59,367 bases of DNA from Moraxellaceae bacterium UBA2031 (GTDB lineage Bacteria; Pseudomonadota; Gammaproteobacteria; Pseudomonadales; Moraxellaceae): NCBI GenBank assembly GCA_002333145.1, contig DDBN01000069.1, positions 1 through 59,367 on the forward strand. Direction: 5' to 3'. The stretch's first letter is position 1. Every line of letters begins with the position of its first letter. Positions 48,841 to 56,449 of this stretch are shown one piece after another. The translations under genes and the position numbers were made by a program. Below the pieces are notes generated by a model. That model made no database searches, was not told the origin of the DNA, and saw only the letters and a list, made by a program, of their open reading frames with translations.

Positions 48841-50235
48841 ATGAATACGATACCTCCATTTGATGCTGACCTGCTGCGCCGCTATGACCGGCCAGGTCCT
48901 CGCTATACCTCCTACCCAACGGCCCCTCAGTTCAGCTCAAGTTTTGGCAATGCTGAGTTTGTTGAGGTTGCACACCAGAGCAACAGCGATCCGATCCCGC
49001 GTCAGCTGTCGTTGTATGTGCATGTTCCATTCTGCTTCAGCCCCTGCTTTTACTGCGGCTGTAATCGCATCATCACGCGTGATCTGACACGAGGCGGGCT
49101 TTATCTCAGTCGTTTGGTGCGAGAAATCTCGCTAGTGTCTCCCCTGTTTGATCGCGACCGAGATGTCATTCAGCTGCATCTTGGCGGCGGAACCCCTAAC
49201 TTCCTGGGGTCAGATTATTTGGCGGAGCTGGTTGAAAGCTTGGGTCGGCACTTTCATTTCAGTACGGCATCAAACCGTGACTTTTCCATTGAGCTGGATC
49301 CACGCTGCGTTAATGCGGGTGATATTCAGGCGATGGCGGCCATGGGGTTCAATCGTGCCAGTCTGGGAGTGCAAGACTTTGACCCCGCTGTGCAACAGGC
49401 GGTAAATCGCGTGCAGTCGGTGGAAGAGACGCAGGTGGTGGTGGATGCCTGTCGCCAACACGGATTCCGCTCGGTCAATATCGATCTGATCTACGGGCTA
49501 CCGCTGCAAACACGTGAAGGATTTGGCCGAACACTCGATACGGTGGTTGCCATGCGGCCAGATCGCTTGGCGATATACAGCTATGCGCACATGCCGCATA
49601 TGTTCAAGCCGCAGTCACAAATCAATTCAGATCAGCTGCCGAGTGCGGAGGACAAATTGGGTTTGCTGCAGTTGGCGATCGAAAAACTGTCTGCTGCCGG
49701 TTATCGCTATATTGGTATGGATCACTTTGCGTTGCCGGAAGATGAGCTGTCACTGGCGCAGGAAAGGGGCAGTCTGCACCGTAATTTTATGGGCTACACC
49801 ACGCATGCTGAGAGTGATCTGATTGGTTTCGGCGTGAGTGCTATAAGCCATATTGGTAACAGCTATAGCCAAAATCCACGTGATCTGCCGAGTTGGGAGA
49901 CTGCGATTGAGGCGGGTCGACGGCCTGTCTGGCGCGGCATGATCATGGATCATGATGACACTCTTCGGGCAGATATTATTCAGCAACTAATGTGTCAGAA
50001 CCGCATTGATATCGTTGCGCTGGAACAGCGCTACGGGGTCGATTTCGCCACTTACTTTGCCGCCGACCTTAATCGGTTGACGCCGTTGCAGCAGGACGGT
50101 CTGGTGGAGGTATCACCGCAGCAAATCGTGGCAACGGATCGTGGCCGCTTGCTGTTGAGGATCGTGGCGGCGTGCTTTGATCGCTACTTGCACGAAGAAG
50201 CCGTTGAGAAGGTGCGCTTCTCTCGCGTGATCTGA
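48841..50235 (+). CDS. hemN: Oxygen-independent coproporphyrinogen III oxidase
   Basis: A 464-residue radical SAM enzyme that decarboxylates coproporphyrinogen III to protoporphyrinogen IX without oxygen. The iron-sulfur cluster motif is CFSPCFYCGC (C65, C69, C72 and C74). GPRYTSYPTAPQF, HLGGGTPNFL, SVNIDLIYGLPLQT and GMDHFALPEDEL follow as in E. coli HemN, with collinear length. The start has no good ribosome binding site. The upstream FNR/Anr box implies induction at low oxygen. Confidence 0.96.
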   Translation: MNTIPPFDADLLRRYDRPGPRYTSYPTAPQFSSSFGNAEFVEVAHQSNSDPIPRQLSLYVHVPFCFSPCFYCGCNRIITRDLTRGGLYLSRLVREISLVSPLFDRDRDVIQLHLGGGTPNFLGSDYLAELVESLGRHFHFSTASNRDFSIELDPRCVNAGDIQAMAAMGFNRASLGVQDFDPAVQQAVNRVQSVEETQVVVDACRQHGFRSVNIDLIYGLPLQTREGFGRTLDTVVAMRPDRLAIYSYAHMPHMFKPQSQINSDQLPSAEDKLGLLQLAIEKLSAAGYRYIGMDHFALPEDELSLAQERGSLHRNFMGYTTHAESDLIGFGVSAISHIGNSYSQNPRDLPSWETAIEAGRRPVWRGMIMDHDDTLRADIIQQLMCQNRIDIVALEQRYGVDFATYFAADLNRLTPLQQDGLVEVSPQQIVATDRGRLLLRIVAACFDRYLHEEAVEKVRFSRVI

Positions 50236-50254
50236 TCGCGCAAAAGGGTATCGA

Positions 50255-50282
50255 AAAGCCGGGCTTATGCCCGGCTTTTTTG
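50255..50282 (+). terminator. Rho-independent terminator after hemN
   Basis: GCCGGGC (50258-50264), loop TTAT, GCCCGGC (50269-50275), six T, preceded by AAAA. Confidence 0.92.
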
Positions 50283-50468
50283 TGGGTGCGAAGTGCCAGT
50301 GCACAGTTGTCATGCAGGGCCATCTTATAAGGGCATTGATCATGGTCAAGGTCGGAGGGAGGTAAGAAGGACGAATTTACCGGTCAGGGCTTGGCTATGG
50401 CTCGTTGAGGACAGGTGTTGGCAAGGAGGTCGCTGGCAGAACCGGTACTCGAAAGCGAAGAGGTAGAT

Positions 50469-53015
50469 ATGACGGCAGATGTGGGGCCAGAAATTGAGCA
50501 GGCTGTGGCTGAGGCGGACATAGCGGCGGATGTGGTTGCTGCATTGCTGGAAGCGGTATCGGCATTCGTGGAGCAGGAGTTGGCTGCTCGCCTGCCTCGT
50601 CCAGAGCAAATTCCCTCGCGTGATGATTTTGTAGCGGTATCGGCAGCTGCCGAGCGATCAGGGCTGCTCGATGCTTCGTTAGAAGGTTTTGGTCTTTGGT
50701 CAGATATTAGCCGCGGATTACCCCCCGTATTTTCCTTGTCAGCGCTGGTGCATATGGCATCGGCACAGCCAGCATTAGCTTGGCATCTTTGTTCGCTCTC
50801 GGTAGGACAGCTGGCACAGCAGTTAACGGGTATCAAGTTATCGTCTGCTGTTTTCAGTCTGGAAGGATCGCAAGGAGTAGGGAGGTCAGCGTTAGGCCGT
50901 TTGTTGGCAGGGCGCCCTCTGCATAGTCGCGACAAAGATATACTGGCAGATGTTTTTGGTGATCGAACTCGGATGTCATTGCTGGCACCGAGTGTTGAGC
51001 AGGTACTGTCGCTGCATTGGCATGGCGATGGTATGTATCTAGCCGAACATGCCCTGAAGGCCTGTCAGCCCCAACGAGATGAGCGTCCTCATGGACTCGA
51101 CGGCTGCGCAACGGTGCATTGGCAGCCGACCGTGCTATCGGCAACGTCATCGACATCATCAGTGCCATTATCGGCACCATTACTGGCTCAACTGATTGCG
51201 GCTCAGCAATTGGCACAGGTTGCTCTGGCGCGTGGGGCATTGATTCCTGCCGCTAAACGAGCGCGTGAATACGCCGGGCTGAGAGTGCAGGGTGGGCACC
51301 ATATTGAGCAGCACGATGCCGTGGCCATGTTGTTGGCCGATATTGATACCGCACTGCGTACTGTGGATGCGTTGCTGAATGATGCCGCCGCAAAAACGTT
51401 GGATGTGCAACATGCTATTGCACTGCGTCGAGAAGCCATGCCGTTGCTGTCGCGTGCGGCCAATGCGGCGATGCAGGTACATGGTGGCATTGGCTATATG
51501 CGTGACACGGGTGTTGAGCATATTTTGCGTGCCGTTAATTGCTGGCGGGCACTCGGAGGATCTCCACCAGAGTTGGCGTTAGTAGCGGCAGGGCTGGCCA
51601 GTGATCATGCTGGGTTGCCTGATGCAGAGGCAGGGGCGGCAGATCATTTACCTGGCTATCTATCTCCTGGTCACTCGCTGTCACCATTTGCGGCCCTGCG
51701 CCGCGTTCCTATGTTGCGCGCGTTTTCTGCCTATCGACCAGAAGACCCTTGGGAGCTGGATACGGCAAAACTACCGGCAGCATTAGGCCGACTGCGTCGA
51801 CGCGTGCGCGCGTTCGCTGAGCGCGAGATGAAGCCGTTAGGCGCACAGGCGGATGCGCTGCATCGTGATGGGCATGTGGCGGTGCCAGATACGGATCGTC
51901 TGCTGCAACGGGCAGGTCAGGCGGGTTTGTTAAGTGACCTTTTACCGGCTCCATTCGGCAGTGCGCCATTGTTGCAGTACCGCTACTCACTGGCATGGCA
52001 GCAAGCGATTCGGGTTGAGGAACTGGCCCGGGTGGATGGAGGCCTTATGCTGATGCTGTCGGCTCCGGCGCTGGGGCTGGCACCCCTGATGCTCTCTGGG
52101 GATTTAGGCATTATGCGGCGTGTTGTGCTGCCTGCTCAGAAAGCCACGCTTGCCGGCGATCCCCAGCTGTTTGCTTTTGCTATTACCGAGCCTTCGGCAG
52201 GGTCTGATGCGGAGGATGGTTATGGTGCGCTTCATCAGCGTGCCGGAGTGCGTGCACGACGTGGCAACGGTGGTTGGTTGTTGAGTGGTCGCAAGGTATT
52301 TATCAGTGGCGGTGATATTGCACGCTATGTCGCCGTATTTGCCGCATTGGAAGGAGAGGGCTACGAGAGTTGGACGTGTTTCCTTGTGGATACCCGCTGG
52401 CCAGGTTTTCGTGTGGCCCGAACTGAACTGAAGATGGGAATGCGTTCATCAGGAGCTGCAGAGCTGGAGCTGGACGACTGTTTTGTGCCAGACAATATGG
52501 TGGTGGGTGGCGCACGTAATGGCTGGGGACTGATGCGGGCAACACTTAATCTATCGCGTCTGCCGGTGGCGGCGATGGCGGTTGGTTTTGCCCAGCAAGC
52601 ACTGGATTTAGCAACAGCGTATGCCTGTAACGAAACGCTAGCAGGGCGTCCCCTACTGCATTACCAGCATGTGCAATCCACGCTGGCCGATCTTCAAGCG
52701 GAGACTGGGGCTATTCGTGCCCTAACCTGGCGGCATGCGAGTGCGTGGACGGTACGCCAAGATGGAGCCTCCTTGAGTAAGTTTCAGGCAACCGATCGTG
52801 CTCAAGTAGTCATTGAAGCCGCAATGGACCTTATGGGGGGTAATGCCATCTGCCACAGTCACAATATTGAACGAACTTTCCGCGACGCTCGGCTTACCCG
52901 AATTTTTGAAGGAACCAATCAGATTAATCGACTGGCGGTCATCGAAGACCAGCAGGCCGGTTTGTTGTCTCGTATCGCCCGCAATCTTTCACATTCTTTT
53001 ACAGGAACTGTTTGA
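50469..53015 (+). CDS. Fused double acyl-CoA dehydrogenase
   Basis: An 848-residue protein made of two acyl-CoA dehydrogenase (ACAD) units. The first (about 10-390) is degenerate: it keeps the C-terminal ACAD helix MQVHGGIGYMRDTGVEHILRAVNCW but has RALGGS where active enzymes have YEGT with the catalytic glutamate. The second (about 410-840) is complete: FAFAITEPSAGSDA for flavin and substrate binding, ISGGDIARYVAVFAAL, and RIFEGTNQINR with the expected catalytic glutamate. The layout recalls heteromeric or two-domain ACADs of steroid side-chain degradation (FadE34 type). The ATG at 50469 has AGAGGT upstream; GTG 50415 with GAGG is an alternative. Its stop overlaps the next gene by 4 bases. 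Confidence 0.82.
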   Translation: MTADVGPEIEQAVAEADIAADVVAALLEAVSAFVEQELAARLPRPEQIPSRDDFVAVSAAAERSGLLDASLEGFGLWSDISRGLPPVFSLSALVHMASAQPALAWHLCSLSVGQLAQQLTGIKLSSAVFSLEGSQGVGRSALGRLLAGRPLHSRDKDILADVFGDRTRMSLLAPSVEQVLSLHWHGDGMYLAEHALKACQPQRDERPHGLDGCATVHWQPTVLSATSSTSSVPLSAPLLAQLIAAQQLAQVALARGALIPAAKRAREYAGLRVQGGHHIEQHDAVAMLLADIDTALRTVDALLNDAAAKTLDVQHAIALRREAMPLLSRAANAAMQVHGGIGYMRDTGVEHILRAVNCWRALGGSPPELALVAAGLASDHAGLPDAEAGAADHLPGYLSPGHSLSPFAALRRVPMLRAFSAYRPEDPWELDTAKLPAALGRLRRRVRAFAEREMKPLGAQADALHRDGHVAVPDTDRLLQRAGQAGLLSDLLPAPFGSAPLLQYRYSLAWQQAIRVEELARVDGGLMLMLSAPALGLAPLMLSGDLGIMRRVVLPAQKATLAGDPQLFAFAITEPSAGSDAEDGYGALHQRAGVRARRGNGGWLLSGRKVFISGGDIARYVAVFAALEGEGYESWTCFLVDTRWPGFRVARTELKMGMRSSGAAELELDDCFVPDNMVVGGARNGWGLMRATLNLSRLPVAAMAVGFAQQALDLATAYACNETLAGRPLLHYQHVQSTLADLQAETGAIRALTWRHASAWTVRQDGASLSKFQATDRAQVVIEAAMDLMGGNAICHSHNIERTFRDARLTRIFEGTNQINRLAVIEDQQAGLLSRIARNLSHSFTGTV

Positions 53016-53833
53016 TGAACATGATGATAAAGCCCAAATTGCCTGTTGCTCATAACGACCCGTTTTTTCTTGTGCCAAGACGTACGGTGCGCACCAGCGT
53101 GGGGAAAGTAGAGCTGCCGATTATGTATTACGATACATCGTCGTTGGTTACTTTTTTTATGGTGGATCGCGAGCGAGTAGACGCTCTTTTGACTGGTACT
53201 GGAATGGTGCCGGCACTCACTGTAGGTGGTCGAGCGTTGGCAGCATTGGCATGCTACGAGTACCGCGACACCAGCGTTGGTGTTTACAACGAAGTTGGCC
53301 TGACTGTAGCCGTTACCCGGCAGGGCGAGGCGCAAGAATTGGGCGGCTGGAAAGATGTGCTGACAACCTTGCAACAGCCAGAGATGCGTCACGTTGCTTT
53401 TCATATTCTGGACTTGCCAGTGACCACGGAAATGGCTAACTCTGCGGGTCGGGAAATTTGGGGATTCCCCAAGTTTGTGACAGAAATTCCCTTTCGTTTG
53501 CAGGGCCGTGATTTTGCGTGCCAAGTAATGGAGCCAGGCACGAGTCAGTCTGTGATGACGCTTTCCGGTCGTATGGGGCCATCAATTCCTAACGGTCCGC
53601 TCAGCTTGGCGCTGCTCTCTCATCACAATGGGCGTCTGTGCCGTTCGACGGTGAATGTTCGTGGTGGTACTCGATTGGCTCTGCCAGGGTCGGTGCGTCT
53701 GACGGTCGACGGAGGGAGTCATGTCATGAGGGATCGTCTGATGGCGTTGGGGATGGATGACATCGCCCCCCTCGCGTTGATGTGGACGCATGCTTTTCAG
53801 TCACGTCTTAATGAAGGGGTTGATCTGGATTAA
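53012..53833 (+). CDS. Acetoacetate decarboxylase family protein
   Basis: A 273-residue protein of the ADC fold. AGREIWGFPKFVTEI contains the Schiff-base lysine position (K154), but the second lysine that follows it in clostridial acetoacetate decarboxylase is phenylalanine here (GFPKF). ALACYEYRDTSVGVYNEVGL is another family segment. The 4-base overlap (ATGA) with the double ACAD gene implies coupled translation and a common pathway. Substrate unknown; ADC-like proteins also act as aldolase-dehydratases or hydrolyases. Confidence 0.85.
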   Translation: MMNMMIKPKLPVAHNDPFFLVPRRTVRTSVGKVELPIMYYDTSSLVTFFMVDRERVDALLTGTGMVPALTVGGRALAALACYEYRDTSVGVYNEVGLTVAVTRQGEAQELGGWKDVLTTLQQPEMRHVAFHILDLPVTTEMANSAGREIWGFPKFVTEIPFRLQGRDFACQVMEPGTSQSVMTLSGRMGPSIPNGPLSLALLSHHNGRLCRSTVNVRGGTRLALPGSVRLTVDGGSHVMRDRLMALGMDDIAPLALMWTHAFQSRLNEGVDLD

Positions 53834-53876
53834 CAGCATCACAATTTTCTTTTTTCTTTTTGAGGAAGGAATTTTT

Positions 53877-53904
53877 AGGGCGCAAAGTTTGCGCCCTTTT
53901 TTAT
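53877..53904 (+). terminator. Rho-independent terminator after the ADC-family gene
   Basis: GGGCGCAAA (53878-53886) and TTTGCGCCC (53888-53896) separated by one base, followed by six T. The effective loop will be somewhat larger than drawn. Confidence 0.92.
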
Positions 53905-53971
53905 AGTGATTTTCGTCTCTAGCAGTTGACGATCATCGTATTTCCAACTTACAGGAAGATACGTCAGACCA

Positions 53972-56170
53972 TTACCACGATTGAGTGACTCCAACGGATA
54001 CATTGAAGCCAGTACGGGTATAAAAACCAGTATTGGTTGCTGTGGCCAACACTCCTTGCACGCTGTTCCAGTCCCAATAACGGTGATTGCCCAAGTTTTG
54101 CAGCCCCACTGTCATGCGGCTATCTTGCCAGGGCACATACCAACCATAGGCGTCATAAAGTACATAACCCGGTGGAACAAAGGGAAGCGCCCCACTGCTA
54201 TCAACACGGGATTGTCGGTCTACACCAGTAGTCACAAACTCGCCGCCCCAGCGACCGCTCGGCGCCTCATAGCTAATGCCGATCACAGCCTTGTCGGGGT
54301 CCACGCTGTTTAGTGGTTGGTTGCGGACACGATCTTCACCGCGCACGGTAGAGCCCGCGAGGCGCAACCGCCAGCCAGTTATTGGCAGGAAATCGTCGAG
54401 CCGGGCGGAGGCTTCTAATTCTAAGCCAGCAATACGGGCACGCGCCCGGTTAACCGACTGAAAGACCGTAGCTCCAGAAATGGGGTCCACGCCCAAGTTG
54501 GCTCGCGACTCAATGAGATCGTGATAATGATTGTTGAAGGCCGAAAAAGTGGCCTGCACTGTCTTGCCCTGCAAGCGCCAGCCTGCCTCTACGCCGCGGC
54601 TGGTTTCTGGCTTTAGATTAGGGTTCGGACGTACTTCGATGTTGAGCACAGGTAGAGACAGCGCAATATTGACGTCGTTAAACGGCGGTGCACGGAAGCC
54701 TTCGGCAGCCTGCAAGAACAGGTGCTGTTGCGGCGACAACTTCCAGCGCAGGCCAAGTCGGCTGGTCAGGTTGCTCTCGCTGATGCTGACCACGGGGGTG
54801 GTCGGAAAGCTCAGGCGGAATATGGCATCAGGTGTGGCATCTAGCCGGTAGTGCTCCCAGCGCACGGCAGGAGTCACTGCCAATCGACCCAGCTCAATTT
54901 CATCCTGTACAAAGACGGCGGCGCGTTCTGCTGTGGAGGTGGGATAGTCACGCATCGGGAAACTCTCGCCCAGAATCACATTAGTGGAGACTCCGGTTGA
55001 TAGTATGGTCTGCAACCCATCGCGTTGCCCCTCGTAACGGGTGTTCTCGAGTTCACTGCCGTAGACCAGCCAGTGTTTAGCTTTGCCAGTCTGTAGGTGG
55101 GTCTGTGCAATGGCGTCCACGCCCAGGTCGCGCTGTTCGAAGTCAAACTGACGCCAGCGCAGGGTTGGGGTTGCAGGGAGCAGGAACTGGCGTGTCTCTT
55201 GACGCACCTTGCTGTCTTGCCCGTAGATCAGTAAGCCGAGGGTATCGACCCCGGTAATAGGGGTGTCCCACTCTGCGCCAACACTGACTCTGTCGCGCGC
55301 AGTGCTGTCATCTGCCAACAATAGATAGGTAGTGGAGAATCTGCCCGCCGCAAAACGTTGCGATACCACATCGGTTTCTGTGTTTTGGCCGCTATGGTCC
55401 AGCATGAACGTCCAGCGTCCTTGTGCGCCGGCATCCTTCTCAAGCTTGCCTAAAAAGGCCTCATTATAAAAATCGACCGGATTAGATGCGTCCTTCGGAA
55501 GCCATGCTTGGTTGTCGGTAGCGTGGCCATCACGGCGTGCTACCAGCGCCATACCTTGCCAGCCATTTGCCCCCTCCGCAGCGACGGTGACGCCAACCAG
55601 ATGGCTATCGTTACGGCTGTTGTAATCAGCGCGCAACTCTCGACGCAGCGGCGAGCCCTCAAGCAAATCCTCGGGGGAACGCGTACGCAGAGCCACGATA
55701 CCGGCCAATGCATCACTGCCATACAAAGTAGAGGCAGGGCCGCGCAGGATTTCGACACGATCTATCGCCGCTAAGCTGACCAAGTCGCGCCCGGCTGAAG
55801 CAAACTGACCCACCGCATATCCATCTGGCAGAGGGACCCCATCGATCTCGGTGCGAACGCGGTTGCCGCCCAGCCCACGAATGGTAAAGCCGCGGCTTCC
55901 AAAGCGGGTGGTGTCAGTGTCTACGCGCAGGCCTGGTACATAGCGCACCATGTCTGCTGAGTCCTGCGCCACCTGCTTCTCCATTTCGTCACGTGTTACT
56001 ACTGCTACACTGGATTGAACTTGGGCCAGAGGCTCTTGCAGGCGACTAGCCACCACGACCATGGTCGGCAGCAATTCCACGGGATCCTGTTCTTGAGCCT
56101 GTGCGGAGGGAACCAGCGCAAGCAGAGCAAGCGTCAAGGGATGTATCCGTATCGTCTTCATACCTGTCAT
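53972..56170 (-). CDS. TonB-dependent outer-membrane receptor (heme-receptor type)
   Basis: A 732-residue protein: signal peptide (about 1-25, ending AQAQ), TonB-box-like region, plug domain (about 35-155; GLRVDTDTTRFGSRGFTIRGLGGNRV, ILRGPASTLYGSDALAG) and a 22-strand barrel ending in tryptophan (VGVTQSW). GFRAPPF and NPNLKPETSRG (about residue 490-525) are the FRAP and NPNL boxes of heme/hemoglobin receptors, but no histidine lies between them as is usual. A Fur box is not evident. Divergent from nirS, so substrate may be heme, a siderophore or another metal complex. Confidence 0.88.
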   Translation of the reverse strand: MTGMKTIRIHPLTLALLALVPSAQAQEQDPVELLPTMVVVASRLQEPLAQVQSSVAVVTRDEMEKQVAQDSADMVRYVPGLRVDTDTTRFGSRGFTIRGLGGNRVRTEIDGVPLPDGYAVGQFASAGRDLVSLAAIDRVEILRGPASTLYGSDALAGIVALRTRSPEDLLEGSPLRRELRADYNSRNDSHLVGVTVAAEGANGWQGMALVARRDGHATDNQAWLPKDASNPVDFYNEAFLGKLEKDAGAQGRWTFMLDHSGQNTETDVVSQRFAAGRFSTTYLLLADDSTARDRVSVGAEWDTPITGVDTLGLLIYGQDSKVRQETRQFLLPATPTLRWRQFDFEQRDLGVDAIAQTHLQTGKAKHWLVYGSELENTRYEGQRDGLQTILSTGVSTNVILGESFPMRDYPTSTAERAAVFVQDEIELGRLAVTPAVRWEHYRLDATPDAIFRLSFPTTPVVSISESNLTSRLGLRWKLSPQQHLFLQAAEGFRAPPFNDVNIALSLPVLNIEVRPNPNLKPETSRGVEAGWRLQGKTVQATFSAFNNHYHDLIESRANLGVDPISGATVFQSVNRARARIAGLELEASARLDDFLPITGWRLRLAGSTVRGEDRVRNQPLNSVDPDKAVIGISYEAPSGRWGGEFVTTGVDRQSRVDSSGALPFVPPGYVLYDAYGWYVPWQDSRMTVGLQNLGNHRYWDWNSVQGVLATATNTGFYTRTGFNVSVGVTQSW

Positions 56171-56262
56171 TCAATGCCGTGATCGTAGGCCTTGGATAGT
56201 AGCGATGCAGATCGGTTCTTTTAAGTTAAACATTACTTTTGGTGCATCTTTTCATGCAGGAG

Positions 56263-56276
56263 ATGACTCTGATCAA
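56263..56276 (+). promoter_or_regulatory. Weak FNR/Anr/Dnr-like site upstream of nirS
   Basis: ATGAC-TCTG-ATCAA has one perfect ATCAA half and one half with two mismatches to TTGAT. It lies 174 bases before the nirS ATG, in the divergent gap with the TonB receptor. A TACAAG at 56304-56309 is a possible -10 box. In Pseudomonas nirS depends on Anr and Dnr, so a site here is expected. Confidence 0.4.
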
Positions 56277-56449
56277 TTTGCACAAAAACAATACGGAACA
56301 AACTACAAGTAAGTTAAATGGGTAGCGCGCGGCTAAGGAAAGAGGCCCCGGCCAGCTCTAAGAGCAAGGGAGCAAGCAGGTGGAACGTTTCAGTCAAACC
56401 CTTAGCCCCCCCCATTACAAAAGATTTATTTTAAAAAAAGGGAATCAAA

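Noticed and set aside
50307..50331. TTGTCA and TATAAG as a promoter for the double ACAD gene
   Set aside because: The spacer is only 13 bases, too short for a sigma-70 promoter.
50469..53015. Double acyl-CoA dehydrogenase as a sequencing or assembly fusion of two genes
   Set aside because: The frame is continuous with normal codon use through the junction (about residues 395-410) and no stop, start or ribosome binding site pattern marks two genes. Kept as a fusion, though read-level confirmation is not available to me.
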